Shown here: positions 44,990 to 53,959 of the stretch, piece after piece
Layout of the letters: each line of letters starts with the position of its first letter
Position numbering within the stretch: position 1 is the first letter of the stretch
NCBI GenBank assembly: GCA_963807775.1
Contig: CAWECY010000002.1
Coordinates: 186,001 to 250,000 of the forward strand
DNA: 64,000 nucleotides
Source: Bog-473 sp963807775
Lineage (GTDB): Bacteria; Actinomycetota; Acidimicrobiia; Acidimicrobiales; RAAP-2
Reading direction: 5' to 3'
Notes under the pieces: generated by a model
Databases searched by the model: none
Seen by the model: the letters and a program-made list of their open reading frames with translations, nothing else
Told to the model about the DNA's origin: nothing
Made by a program: the position numbers and the translations under genes

Positions 44990-45577
44990 GTGCGCCGCAG
45001 CCTGGCCAAACGGGAGAGCGAGTACGCCGGCGAGGTGCGGCGCCTGCTCGATGCCGCGCTCGACCTCATGCACCAGCACGGCACCACCTCGCGCCCCCGG
45101 GTGGCCGACATTGTGGCGGCCGCCGGCCTCTCCAACGACGCCTTCTACCGGCACTTCCCCTCTAAGGACGCACTGGTCACCGCCATCCTCGAGGACGGTG
45201 GCGAGCGCCTGCGCGGCTACCTCGACCACCAGCTGGCCAAGGAGAAGTCGCCCGAGGCCAAGGTCCGCCGCTGGGTCGCCGGCGTGCTGGCCCAGGCCGA
45301 CACCGACATCGCCGCCACCACGCTGGCCGTGCTCTGGAACGGCAGCGGCGCCGACGGCGGCCTGGCCGCCGGCCGCCACTTCGCCAGCGCGCCCGTCGCC
45401 TCCCTCCTGCACGAGCCCTTCACCGCCCTGGGCAGCGAGACACCCGAGCTGCATGCCGCCCTGGCCGCGCACGCCACGTTCGGCCTGCTCTCGGACTGCG
45501 TCTGGAAGCGCGTCGAGGCCACGCGGGCCGAGGTCGATCGTGTCACCGCGTTCTGCCTGCGTGCCGTCTCACGCTGA
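44990..45577 (+). CDS. TetR-family transcriptional regulator
   Basis: 195 residues from GTG 44990. The DNA-binding part is RVADIVAAAGLSNDAFYRHFPSKDALVTAIL (residues 36-66). The ligand domain has no known signature. The open frame extends upstream without another start codon. It is divergent from the nine-gene acyl-CoA operon with 125 bases between starts, so it is probably its repressor; an inverted repeat at 44892-44904 is a candidate site. Confidence 0.85.
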   Translation: MRRSLAKRESEYAGEVRRLLDAALDLMHQHGTTSRPRVADIVAAAGLSNDAFYRHFPSKDALVTAILEDGGERLRGYLDHQLAKEKSPEAKVRRWVAGVLAQADTDIAATTLAVLWNGSGADGGLAAGRHFASAPVASLLHEPFTALGSETPELHAALAAHATFGLLSDCVWKRVEATRAEVDRVTAFCLRAVSR

Positions 45578-45653
45578 CCATCCGGTCCTGGCCGCCGCGT
45601 CGCTCCGCCGGACCCGGACCGGCGGTGTCCGTCTTCGCCGTTGACCGGTTCGG

Positions 45654-45676
45654 TATTCACGTCGTAGTCTGACACC
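45654..45676 (+). promoter_or_regulatory. TTGACGTCG-type motif and promoter before the P450 gene
   Basis: TATTCACGTCGTAGTCTGAC lies within a plausible promoter: TTGACC at 45641-45646, 18 bases, TAGTCT at 45665-45670. It matches the motif upstream of the amidohydrolase in most positions. The remaining 45578-45640 shows nothing else. Confidence 0.4.
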
Positions 45677-45708
45677 AATTCCGGACTCGGGAATGGGTGG
45701 AGGCACAG

Positions 45709-46893
45709 GTGAGCGACGTCTACTACGACCAATACAACGTCGAGATCAACGCAGATCCCTATCCCGTCTACCGGCGGCTCCGCGAGGAGGCGCCGATCTA
45801 CTACAACGAGGAGCTCGACTTCTTCGCCGTCAGCCGGTTCGAGGACGTCGAGAAGGGGCTGCTCGACGCCCAGACGTACATCTCCGGCAAGGGCGCCATT
45901 CTCGAGGTGATCAAGGCCGACATCCAGATTCCCCCGGGTGTGATCATCTTCGAGGATCCGCCCACGCACACGATTCACCGCCGCCTCCTGTCGCGCGCCT
46001 TCACCCCGCGGCGGGTCGCCGAGCTCGAGCCGAAGATCCGCGAGTTCTGTGCCCTCAGCCTCGATCCTCTGGTCGGTGTCGATCGCTTCGACTTCATCGC
46101 TGATCTCGGGTCCCAAATGCCGATGCGGGTGATCAGCATGCTCCTCGGGATACCGGAGAGCGATCAGGAAGCGGTGCGCGACCACGTCGACGCCAACCTC
46201 CGGACCGACGAGGGCAAGCCGATGAAGGTCACGGAGAACTTCGTCACCGGCGCCATGTTCGCCGACTACGTCGACTGGCGGGCCGACCACCCGTCCGACG
46301 ACATCATGACGGAGCTGCTCAACGTCGAATTCACCGACGAGACGGGCGCGGTCCGGAAGTTGACCCGAACCGAGTTGCTGACCTACCTCGAGGTCCTGGC
46401 CGGCGCCGGGAACGAGACGACGACCCGTCTGATCGGATGGACGGCCAAGGTCTTGGCGGACCATCCGGACCAACGGGCTCAGCTCGTCGCCGATCGCTCG
46501 CTCATCCCGAACGCCATCGAGGAGGTCCTGCGGTTCGAGTCACCCGCGCACCACGTGGGGCGGTACATCGCCCGTGAGGACCTCACGGTGCGTGACGTGA
46601 CCGTCCCGGCCGGGAGCGTGATGCTCTTCCTCCTCGCCTCGGCGAACCGCGATGACCGCCGCTTCGCCGACGGTGACTCGTTCGACATCCGTCGCAGCGA
46701 AGGCCGACACCTCACGTTCGGCAACGGCATCCACCTCTGCATGGGCGCCGCGCTCGCCCGCATGGAGGGGTGCATCGCCCTCGACGAGGTGCTCTCCCGC
46801 TTCCCGGAATGGGACATCGATCTCGACCAGGCCCGCCTGTCCCCGACGTCGACCGTTCGGGGCTGGGAGACGTTGCCGGCCATCCTGAACTAG
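45709..46893 (+). CDS. Cytochrome P450
   Basis: 394 residues from GTG 45709, chosen over GTG 45697 because GGGTGGAGG lies 6-14 bases upstream. The I-helix motif AGAGNETTTR is near residue 231, the ExxR is in EEVLRF, and the heme loop FGNGIHLCMGAALAR holds the axial Cys near residue 344. It is soluble, like other bacterial P450s. The N-terminal DPYPVYRRLREEAP resembles actinobacterial steroid and terpene hydroxylases. Substrate unknown. A TetR gene starts directly at its stop codon. Confidence 0.92.
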   Translation: MSDVYYDQYNVEINADPYPVYRRLREEAPIYYNEELDFFAVSRFEDVEKGLLDAQTYISGKGAILEVIKADIQIPPGVIIFEDPPTHTIHRRLLSRAFTPRRVAELEPKIREFCALSLDPLVGVDRFDFIADLGSQMPMRVISMLLGIPESDQEAVRDHVDANLRTDEGKPMKVTENFVTGAMFADYVDWRADHPSDDIMTELLNVEFTDETGAVRKLTRTELLTYLEVLAGAGNETTTRLIGWTAKVLADHPDQRAQLVADRSLIPNAIEEVLRFESPAHHVGRYIAREDLTVRDVTVPAGSVMLFLLASANRDDRRFADGDSFDIRRSEGRHLTFGNGIHLCMGAALARMEGCIALDEVLSRFPEWDIDLDQARLSPTSTVRGWETLPAILN

Positions 46894-47517
46894 GTGATGC
46901 GGACGATGGCGGTGTCCCAGACGCCGGGCCCGCGCTCCTACGACAGTCCGCTGCGCCGCCAACGCGCGGTCGAGACCAGGGAGCGGATTCTCGAGGCGGG
47001 GTGCCGGTTGCTCCAGAAGTCCTCCGTCAGGGACTGGCACTCGCTCACCATCCGAGGCGTGGCCGATCAGGCCGGCGTCAACGAGCGCACGGTGTACCGG
47101 TACTTCGGGAACGAGCGTGGCCTCCGCGACGCCGTGATGCATCGGCTGGAGCAGAAGGCCGGAATCCACCTGGAAGGAATGGGAGTCGACGACATCGCCG
47201 ACGTCGCGGCCCGCATCTTCGACCACGTGTCGTCCTACCCGCTCAGACCGAAGCCTCCTCTGGACCCCACCCTGACGGACGCCAACGTCCGCCAACGCCA
47301 GGCCCTCTTCGGGGCGATCGAGCCCTTGACCGCCGAGTGGTCGTTGCCGGACCGCCGATCTGCGGCCGCGCTGCTCGACGTCCTGTGGAGCGTGGCCACC
47401 TACGAGCGCCTGGCCTCCGATTGGGAGATGGGCCACGACGAGGCCGTCCGGACGGCCTCGTGGGCCATCGGCGTGGTCCGGGACGCCATTCGCAACGGGC
47501 AGCGGCCCACCTCGTAG
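46894..47517 (+). CDS. TetR-family transcriptional regulator
   Basis: 207 residues. The helix-turn-helix region is LTIRGVADQAGVNERTVYRYFGNERGLRDAV (residues 51-81), preceded by the usual RERILEAGCRLL helix. It starts directly after the P450 stop, so the two are co-transcribed. It is probably a local regulator of that P450. Confidence 0.87.
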   Translation: MMRTMAVSQTPGPRSYDSPLRRQRAVETRERILEAGCRLLQKSSVRDWHSLTIRGVADQAGVNERTVYRYFGNERGLRDAVMHRLEQKAGIHLEGMGVDDIADVAARIFDHVSSYPLRPKPPLDPTLTDANVRQRQALFGAIEPLTAEWSLPDRRSAAALLDVLWSVATYERLASDWEMGHDEAVRTASWAIGVVRDAIRNGQRPTS

Positions 47518-47523
47518 TCCTCT

Positions 47524-47551
47524 GGCGCACCACCCGCCGTGGTGATGCGCC
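47524..47551. terminator. Hairpin between convergent TetR and MarR genes
   Basis: CACCAC and GTGGTG pair around a CCGCC loop. The outer GGCG and CGCC extend the stem with a 3-base bulge. It lies in the 37-base gap between two convergent genes, suited to a bidirectional terminator, though a U tract is missing. Confidence 0.5.
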
Positions 47552-47554
47552 GGC

Positions 47555-48151
47555 CTACACCACCTCGACCTCGTTCTTGCCGGACCGCCCGCGCCGGCGC
47601 TCCTGGCGCGATCCGACTTCCTCAATGAGCTCGTTCGAGTGTTCGACGTCGAATTCGTTCCCGCTCGCCCGCAACTGAGCCAGCAGCTCGATGAGTTGGC
47701 CTCGCTGCGGTTCGGACAGGCCGATTCGTTCGTACACGATCGAGTTCAGGTCTTGGGTCGCGTCCGTGACGGCCCGTTGGCCGCGTGGCGTGATCACGGC
47801 GAGCGTCGTGCGGGCGTCCGATGGATGGGGCACCCGACGGACGAGCTTGTCGTGTTCCAGGCGGTCGATGATGTCCGTGACCGTGGCCGGTGGGATGCGC
47901 AGCGACTTGCTGATCCAGCTCAGGGTCAATGACGTTTCGGGATCCGTGGCCAGCCAGGCCAGCACCTCGTAACGGGCGAACGTGAGGTCGTGGTCCCGCA
48001 TCACGTGGTTCACCTGATCGTTGAGCAGCTGGTAGGAGCGCAGGATCGCCGTGAACACCGCCATGCCGGAGGCCGCCTCGGGGTCCCAGCGCTCCAGCCA
48101 GACACGACGCGACGCTTCGACGACGTCGAAGGGGGCGGCCTGGAAGCCCAT
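47555..48151 (-). CDS. MarR-family transcriptional regulator
   Basis: 198 residues from ATG 48151 (an in-frame upstream start at 48208 would overlap the CoA-transferase gene). The winged helix is LTLSWISKSLRIPPATVTDIIDRLEHDKLVRRV, followed by the wing PSDARTTLAVITPRGQRA. It is last in the minus-strand operon after the tandem CaiB gene and may regulate that operon. The C-terminus is charged (RQERRRGRSGKNE). Confidence 0.85.
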   Translation of the reverse strand: MGFQAAPFDVVEASRRVWLERWDPEAASGMAVFTAILRSYQLLNDQVNHVMRDHDLTFARYEVLAWLATDPETSLTLSWISKSLRIPPATVTDIIDRLEHDKLVRRVPHPSDARTTLAVITPRGQRAVTDATQDLNSIVYERIGLSEPQRGQLIELLAQLRASGNEFDVEHSNELIEEVGSRQERRRGRSGKNEVEVV

Positions 48152-48182
48152 CCGGCCAGAATACGGCGCCGGCGAACCGTTC

Positions 48183-50615
48183 TCAGGCTTCCGCGACGAG
48201 CGAGCCACCGATGATCCCCTCCGTTTCGAGCACGTCGATCTCCGACCGGGTCAGGCCGAGGCCGCTCAGGAGCTCCTCATTGTGCTCACCCAGAAGCGGC
48301 GCGTGCCGTTGGTGCAGGCGGGCCGGGCCGGGCGAAAACCTCATCGGAAGCGTGCTGTAGCGCGACGTTCCGATCACCGGGTGGAGCACCTCTTCGAAGA
48401 AGGCGCGGGACTGGAGTTGCGCGAGCTCGGGCTGCCGGTGGGGCTGGATCACTCTTCCGACCGGCACACCGACCTGCCAGAGGCTCTCCACGATCACGCT
48501 GGCCGGTCGATCACGGCACCAGGCCCCGAGGAACTCGTCAAGCCGGTCGTGGTCGCGTCGACGCCCTTCTGCCGTCGCCAGGGTGGGGTCGGCGGCCCAG
48601 TCCGGCTCGCCCAACGCCCGGCGGAGGGACATCCATTGCTCGTCGGTGGCCACCGCGATGGCCACCCAGGCGTCGTCACGGCCGTCCTCGTCGGGCCCGG
48701 CCGCCTGATAGAGGTTCTGCGGCGCCGCGCAGGGCCCCCGGTTGCCGTCTCGGGCCAGAACCGCCCCGTACGCCGAGAACTCAATTGGTTGCTCGGCCGC
48801 GACGTTGACCGCGGCGTCGACCATCGCGGTTTCCACGAGTCCGCCTTCGCCCGTGCGGTCACGGTGTTCGAGGGCGAGCATCAGCCCGAAGAGCGCGTGG
48901 AGCCCCGCGTTGGGGTCACCGATGCAGTACGGCTCGAACGGAAGGAGGTCGGGATGGCCGGTCAGCCAGGTGAGCCCCGAGGCATCCTCAATCACGAAGG
49001 CGAAGGCGGCCTCGTCACGCCACGGTCCCTCGAGGCCGAACCCCGGCATCCGGAGCATGATCAGATCCGGACGATCGGCCCGGAGCGTCTCGTAATCGAG
49101 ACCCAATTGGTCCAGCACGCGCGGGGTGTAGTTCTCAATGATCACGTCGCACGTTCCGACGAAGCGACGCACGAGGTCGATGCCTCGCGGCTCGCGGAGG
49201 TCGATGGTCAAGCTCTTCTTGTTGGTGTTGAGCGCGGCAAAGATCGGGCCCCGCTCCCAGTAGCGATCCTCCGTTTGCGGGACCCCACCGACCAGGCGGG
49301 CGCCGTCGGGCCGGGCCGACGATTCGAGGTGGATCACCTCGGCGCCCAGGAGCGCCAGCACGTGACCGGCGAGTGGGCCCGCCCAGTACGACGTCATGTC
49401 GAGGACCCGCAGCCCCTCGAAACGGAGAGCCGACCTATCACCTGCGTGGCGCTCAGCGCGGGGCTCACGCGTCAGGGCGCCGTCGATCGGCATCTCCCCC
49501 AGGCTGGGAGCGGGCTCGGGCGGACGGAGGTGCGCCGCGCCGAAGCGGAACGGCGGGCCCGGGTTCGCCGCCCCATCCCGCGGGTTGGCGATGAAGGTTC
49601 TCCGCTCTTGGAAGTGCTCGAACGTCGTGATGTTCGAGCCGTTGGCGATCGGCGCGTTGGGGATCCGGAACGCTGAGGCCAGTTCGAGCACCTCGTCAAC
49701 GGTTCGCCCGGCGATCCAGGCGTCAATGATGGGCGCCAGCTTCGTCCGGTCGAGGAAGAGCGAGCGGTCCTCCATCCATTCGGGATGGTCGACCATGACG
49801 CAGAAGTCGAGCCACTGCTGCCCCGTCCCGCACCCCAGCCCGACGAGCCCGTCCTTGCCGGCGCCGACGCCCGGGGTGGGGATGAACCGGCGGCGGCGCA
49901 TGGGCCGTCCGAGCTGGTCGTTGAACGTCACCGGGTAGTAGGTCAGGCACATGGCCAGCGCCTCGAGCATCGACACGTCGACGAGCTGACCGCTCAGATC
50001 CTGGCGACGGATCGCGGCCAGGGTCCCGATGGCGCAGAAGACCCCTGAGAGCCATTCGCCGACCTGACCACCGACGTGCACCGGTGCCCGGTCGGGCAGC
50101 CCCCGCGCCAGCCCGACGATCCCTCCCGACCACGCCTGCAGGGTGAACTCGGTGGCGGCCTTGTCACTCCACGGCCCCTCCAGGCCGAACGGGGTGATCG
50201 AAGAGACGATCAGGTGAGGGTGGCGCTGAAAGATTTCGCGGGGCTCCAGGGAAGCCTGTGTGGCAACGGGCGATCCAGGGGACCAGACGGCGGCGTCCGC
50301 CGAGGCCAGGAGCTGGTGCAGCGAGGCCAGATGGTCGGCGTTCTCCTCGTCGACGACCACGCTCCGCTTCGACGCGGCGAGGAAGTTGAAGAGCGCGCCA
50401 TCGGAGCCGGCGGGGATGGCCGCGCCGGAGGCCGACCAGTGGCGCAACGGATCACCGGCGGGTGCCTCGACCTTGATGACCTCGGCGCCGGCGTCGGCCA
50501 GCAGTTTGGTGCAGTACGCGCCCCCGATCCACGTCGACAGATCGACGACGCGGAGCCCGCCGAGAGGCGGCGACGGGGGAGCACCAACCGGACCGCCCGA
50601 GGGAGCCGGGGTCAT
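48183..50615 (-). CDS. Tandem-fused CaiB/BaiF-family CoA-transferase (two domains)
   Basis: 810 residues consisting of two class III CoA-transferase units. Unit 1 runs about 18-375 (LRVVDLSTWIGGAYCTKLLA, GAEVIKVEAPAGDPLRH). Unit 2 runs about 400-800 (LRVLDMTSYWAGPLAGHVLA, GAEVIHLESSARPDGARL). The catalytic Asp is present in unit 2 (CIGDPNAGLHALFG), but the aligned position in unit 1 is Glu (GQVGEWLSGVF). One half may therefore be structural or have altered chemistry. Each unit normally dimerises as an interlocked ring, so the fusion could be an obligate heterodimer. It starts one base after the crotonase stop. Confidence 0.88.
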   Translation of the reverse strand: MTPAPSGGPVGAPPSPPLGGLRVVDLSTWIGGAYCTKLLADAGAEVIKVEAPAGDPLRHWSASGAAIPAGSDGALFNFLAASKRSVVVDEENADHLASLHQLLASADAAVWSPGSPVATQASLEPREIFQRHPHLIVSSITPFGLEGPWSDKAATEFTLQAWSGGIVGLARGLPDRAPVHVGGQVGEWLSGVFCAIGTLAAIRRQDLSGQLVDVSMLEALAMCLTYYPVTFNDQLGRPMRRRRFIPTPGVGAGKDGLVGLGCGTGQQWLDFCVMVDHPEWMEDRSLFLDRTKLAPIIDAWIAGRTVDEVLELASAFRIPNAPIANGSNITTFEHFQERRTFIANPRDGAANPGPPFRFGAAHLRPPEPAPSLGEMPIDGALTREPRAERHAGDRSALRFEGLRVLDMTSYWAGPLAGHVLALLGAEVIHLESSARPDGARLVGGVPQTEDRYWERGPIFAALNTNKKSLTIDLREPRGIDLVRRFVGTCDVIIENYTPRVLDQLGLDYETLRADRPDLIMLRMPGFGLEGPWRDEAAFAFVIEDASGLTWLTGHPDLLPFEPYCIGDPNAGLHALFGLMLALEHRDRTGEGGLVETAMVDAAVNVAAEQPIEFSAYGAVLARDGNRGPCAAPQNLYQAAGPDEDGRDDAWVAIAVATDEQWMSLRRALGEPDWAADPTLATAEGRRRDHDRLDEFLGAWCRDRPASVIVESLWQVGVPVGRVIQPHRQPELAQLQSRAFFEEVLHPVIGTSRYSTLPMRFSPGPARLHQRHAPLLGEHNEELLSGLGLTRSEIDVLETEGIIGGSLVAEA

Positions 50616-50616
50616 G

Positions 50617-51588
50617 TCAGTCGTCTTCGGGACGCCGGCGGCCCGATTGGCTCAGGCGCCACTCGGGAGGGAACCAGCTGTCATTGTCCTTGACCGCGAG
50701 ATTCAGGCCGGCGTCCATCGTCTCCTGGCTGAGCGTGGCCCGCTTGCCGTCATCGTCGCTGCGGAGCTGGCCACCCATCGATTCCAGCCACGCACTGAGG
50801 AGGCTGCCCATGTATTCGCCCTGTTGCTGCTTCATCACCTCGAAGAACACCTTCTGCATGAACACGGTGTCGGTGGGTCGTGTGCGGGCACAGGCCCGCG
50901 CGTACTTTTCCACCTCTGCTTCGAGTTGATCGCGCGGAACGACGCTGTTCACGAAGTTGCAGTCGTACATCTGCTCTGCGGTGAAGGGCCGCCCGGTGAA
51001 CACCATCTCCTGGAACTTGCGCAGCCCCATCATCATCGCCCACTGCCACATGCGTGGTGCGTAGCCGACGTAGCGGAACGCCGGATGGCCAAAGAGTGCG
51101 TCGTCAGAGGAGATCACGATGTCGGCATCGCCGGCTTGGTAGAAGTGCCAGCCGTAGCAGTAGCCCTTGACCTCGAGGATGCTGATCTTCTTGAAGTCCT
51201 GGAGGCTTCGGCAGCCCGACCTCGTGTTCCCGTACCAGTGCAGGAGCGACGCTCCGGCGCGATATGAGCGCGGTGGTGGCATGGTGACGTCGTCATCCTC
51301 GTCGAGACCGAACTCCTCGTACAGCGCGGTGCCCTCGGCCTGTTTCGCCATCAGCTCGTCGAGGTCGGCGCCCGTCCCGAGGTGATCGCCGACTCCGCGC
51401 ACCACCAGGACCTTGACGTCGTCGTCAATGCTCGCCTTGAACAGCAGGTCGGCGTAACGCCGGCGGGCGGCGATCGTGGGGATGTTGAGTTGGTCGGGGC
51501 GGTTCAAGGTGATGGTGGCGATGCGGGTGCTGGGATCCTTCTCGTAGAGGATGATCTCCTCGGCCGGCGGGACATCGGCGTCGGTCAT
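50617..51588 (-). CDS. Divergent crotonase-family (enoyl-CoA hydratase/isomerase) protein
   Basis: 323 residues. The crotonase fold is clear: IATITLNRPDQLN, then the oxyanion loop HLGTGADLDEL and DADIVISSDDALFGHPAFRYVG. Two features are unusual. The second oxyanion glycine pair is GW (YCYGWHFYQAG), and the catalytic Glu positions of enoyl-CoA hydratase (QPE and the later G-G-x-x loop) are Ala and an unrelated YAPRMWQWAM. A hydration role is therefore doubtful; other crotonase chemistry is possible. It lies in an operon between the M24 pair and the tandem CaiB. Confidence 0.8.
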   Translation of the reverse strand: MTDADVPPAEEIILYEKDPSTRIATITLNRPDQLNIPTIAARRRYADLLFKASIDDDVKVLVVRGVGDHLGTGADLDELMAKQAEGTALYEEFGLDEDDDVTMPPPRSYRAGASLLHWYGNTRSGCRSLQDFKKISILEVKGYCYGWHFYQAGDADIVISSDDALFGHPAFRYVGYAPRMWQWAMMMGLRKFQEMVFTGRPFTAEQMYDCNFVNSVVPRDQLEAEVEKYARACARTRPTDTVFMQKVFFEVMKQQQGEYMGSLLSAWLESMGGQLRSDDDGKRATLSQETMDAGLNLAVKDNDSWFPPEWRLSQSGRRRPEDD

Positions 51589-51589
51589 G

Positions 51590-52723
51590 TCAAGAGCTCC
51601 TTCCGGTGCGAAGCGGAGTCGTCGAGAGGGCCTCCGGCCCGTCCGGTGTCACGACGACCGGTTCCTGGCCGTACACGGCTCCGACGCCGTCCTGCCAGAC
51701 ATAGCCGGTCAGGGCCAGCACCATCCCGGTCTCGAGCTGTTGCTGGGCGGCCTCGGCGGGCAGGGCGTGGGTCACGAGGGGAAGGTCGAAGCCCAGGCCG
51801 AGCCCTCTGGCCACCGGCATGGGTGGGGGAGCGACCCCGGCTTCGTCGTAGGCGGCCAGGAGGTCCGACGCGGGTGCACCGCTCCGGCATGCCGCCGTGA
51901 GGCGGTCCCACAGCTCGTCCCAGCGTGCGAACGGCTCGGCGGCGCCGCCGTTGTAGCCCCCGACAACGTGGGTCCGGCCCAGTTCACCCACGTAACCGCC
52001 GACGATAACGCCGGCGTCGAAGGCCACCAGGTCGCCCTCCTGCGCCGGTAAGTCTCGGTTGGCGCGGTGCCAGGGGCGCCCACGCGAGGTCGACCAGGCG
52101 ACGTCCTGCGTGGAGGGCGTGGTGACACCGGCCGAGGCCATCGCCTCCATGAACAGTCCGGTGAGTTGGCGCTCGGTGATGCCGGGCGCCAGCGCCGACT
52201 CCGCGGCGCGCAGCGAGCGCTCGGCGATGCGCACCGAGGACCGGATCGCCTCCACCTCCTCGGTCGTCTTCACCCGGCGGATTCGGCGCAGCATCGGCTC
52301 CCCGTCGACCAGCTCGGCCGACGGGAAGGCCTTGGGCAGGAGGTTCGAGGAGGACAGCGACATGCTGTCGGTGGCCACCACCCGAGCCGTGGCCGCACTG
52401 TCGATCCTCCGGAGCGCCTTGACGAAGTTGGCGCCGTTGAACGAGATCCCGTACAGGTTCTCGTGCGGGATGTCCTCGGGGATGCCCTCGTCCCACGTGC
52501 TCAGCAGATGCACCGCCCCGGTGGCACGGTCGAGCACGCAGCCGGGACCGAAGGCACGCGACCCAGCCATCCAGAGCCGCGGCGCGCCCGACACGTAGCG
52601 AGCGTTCGCTTCCCGACCCACGACGAGCAGGTCGATCCCTTCCTCCTCCATGGCGGCGAGCACGCGCGCCCGTCGCGCGCGTCGGAGAATGGCGTCGTCG
52701 GGGAGGACTTCGGTGACCGTCAC
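51590..52723 (-). CDS. M24 (creatinase/aminopeptidase P-like) fold protein with degenerate metal site
   Basis: 377 residues, N-terminal creatinase domain (about 1-140) plus pita-bread domain. Of the five M24 metal ligands only the first Asp (AFDAGVIV) and the last Glu (YGQEPVVVT) are in place. The second Asp is Glu (YVGELGRTHVVG), the His is Leu (RGLGLGFD) and the fourth-ligand Glu is Thr (VLALTGYVW). It is therefore probably not a metallopeptidase. It is followed by a crotonase gene and lies 7 bases after an intact paralogue (52730-53959), which suggests a heteromeric partner. Confidence 0.82.
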   Translation of the reverse strand: MTVTEVLPDDAILRRARRARVLAAMEEEGIDLLVVGREANARYVSGAPRLWMAGSRAFGPGCVLDRATGAVHLLSTWDEGIPEDIPHENLYGISFNGANFVKALRRIDSAATARVVATDSMSLSSSNLLPKAFPSAELVDGEPMLRRIRRVKTTEEVEAIRSSVRIAERSLRAAESALAPGITERQLTGLFMEAMASAGVTTPSTQDVAWSTSRGRPWHRANRDLPAQEGDLVAFDAGVIVGGYVGELGRTHVVGGYNGGAAEPFARWDELWDRLTAACRSGAPASDLLAAYDEAGVAPPPMPVARGLGLGFDLPLVTHALPAEAAQQQLETGMVLALTGYVWQDGVGAVYGQEPVVVTPDGPEALSTTPLRTGRSS

Positions 52724-52729
52724 CGCCGC

Positions 52730-53959
52730 TCAGAATGGATCGTAGGGGTAGTCGGTCATGGGCTCCCACCCGTCGCGCGTGATGAGGAGCACCTCCTCGG
52801 AGCGGTAGCCGGCGGCGCCGTCGTCCCACACGATCGGCTCGAGCACCAGGACCATTCCCTCGGCGAAGACGAGCGTGGCGTCGAACGCCTCACCGATGTC
52901 GCTCCCCACATAGGGCATCTCCGCGCTGTCGATGCCGAGTCCGTGCCCGAGATAGAAGTGGGGCATCCACGGCTTCACGCCGCCGGCCGCGTCGATCGCT
53001 GCCGCCGTCAGGTCCGCCGCGGTCGATCCGGCCCGGGTGACGTCGAGGACGGCGGACATGATCGCCTGCCAGCGATCGAATTGGGAACGCTGCCGGGCAT
53101 CCGGTTCCCGTCCCACGACCCAGGTCCGCCCGAAGTCGGAGTGGAAGCCGCCGTAGCTGATGCCGGTGTCGACCCAGAGCACGTCCCCTTCGGCGAGCTC
53201 GCGCTCCGTGGTCAGGAGTGGGCAGGCCAGGTCGCCCGTCGTCGTCCATGGTCCATCGGCCATCCTCGACGGCATGACCTGCCAAATGGGATCGAGAATG
53301 TTGGCATCGGCGCCGGCATCGAAAATCGTGCGCAGGAACGTCGCGGTGAGGTCAGTCTGTCGGACACCCGGAGCGATGCGGGCCTGCACTTCGGCGATGG
53401 CCCGTTCCGTGATCCGCAGTCCTGTGCGCATGCACGACAGCTCATCCGGTGTCTTCGTCGCCTTGGCCTTGCTGATCACACGACCGCCGTCAACAGGCGG
53501 CTCGTGGGCGAAGAGGATCGAGCGTTCGCGGCGGAGTGCATTCGTCCATTCGTCCATTGCGACAACGGCGTTGGCAGGCAGGAGCTCTGCGAGCTGAGCC
53601 GCGAAGAGCTGTACCCCTTCGTCGAAGTCGAGGTAGACCGGGCCATGGAGATGATCGAGGGGCAGCTCCGTGAGGAGCCGGTCGTCCCCACGCATCGGGG
53701 AGAAGAGGTGCGGCCACTCGTCGTCGGCCAGGACCAGGGCGACAGGCTGTTCGAAGTTCGCCCGGCCCGAGTCGGCCAGCGGCCAGATCGCCCCCGTGGC
53801 GTACACCACGTTGGTGTTGCCCAGCAGCACGAGCGCGCCGAGACCCTGCTCGAGCATGGCCGCGTGAATCCGGCCCATCCGCTCCCGGCGCATGCGAGGA
53901 AGGTCCGGTGTGGCCGGGATCAGTGTCGGAGTCACCGAGGCCATCAGGCCTGCCGGCAT
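52730..53959 (-). CDS. M24-family metallopeptidase (Xaa-Pro-dipeptidase/creatinase-like)
   Basis: 409 residues from ATG 53959, overlapping the amidohydrolase stop by one base; ATG 53944 is an alternative. All five metal ligands are present: Asp in WVDTGISYGG, Asp in FHSDFGRTWVVG, His in YLGHGLGID, Glu in MVLVLEPIVW and Glu in YRSEEVLLIT. The family cleaves Xaa-Pro peptides or hydrolyses creatine-like C-N bonds. In a catabolic operon with an amidohydrolase, a small amide or guanidino substrate is possible. Confidence 0.87.
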   Translation of the reverse strand: MPAGLMASVTPTLIPATPDLPRMRRERMGRIHAAMLEQGLGALVLLGNTNVVYATGAIWPLADSGRANFEQPVALVLADDEWPHLFSPMRGDDRLLTELPLDHLHGPVYLDFDEGVQLFAAQLAELLPANAVVAMDEWTNALRRERSILFAHEPPVDGGRVISKAKATKTPDELSCMRTGLRITERAIAEVQARIAPGVRQTDLTATFLRTIFDAGADANILDPIWQVMPSRMADGPWTTTGDLACPLLTTERELAEGDVLWVDTGISYGGFHSDFGRTWVVGREPDARQRSQFDRWQAIMSAVLDVTRAGSTAADLTAAAIDAAGGVKPWMPHFYLGHGLGIDSAEMPYVGSDIGEAFDATLVFAEGMVLVLEPIVWDDGAAGYRSEEVLLITRDGWEPMTDYPYDPF

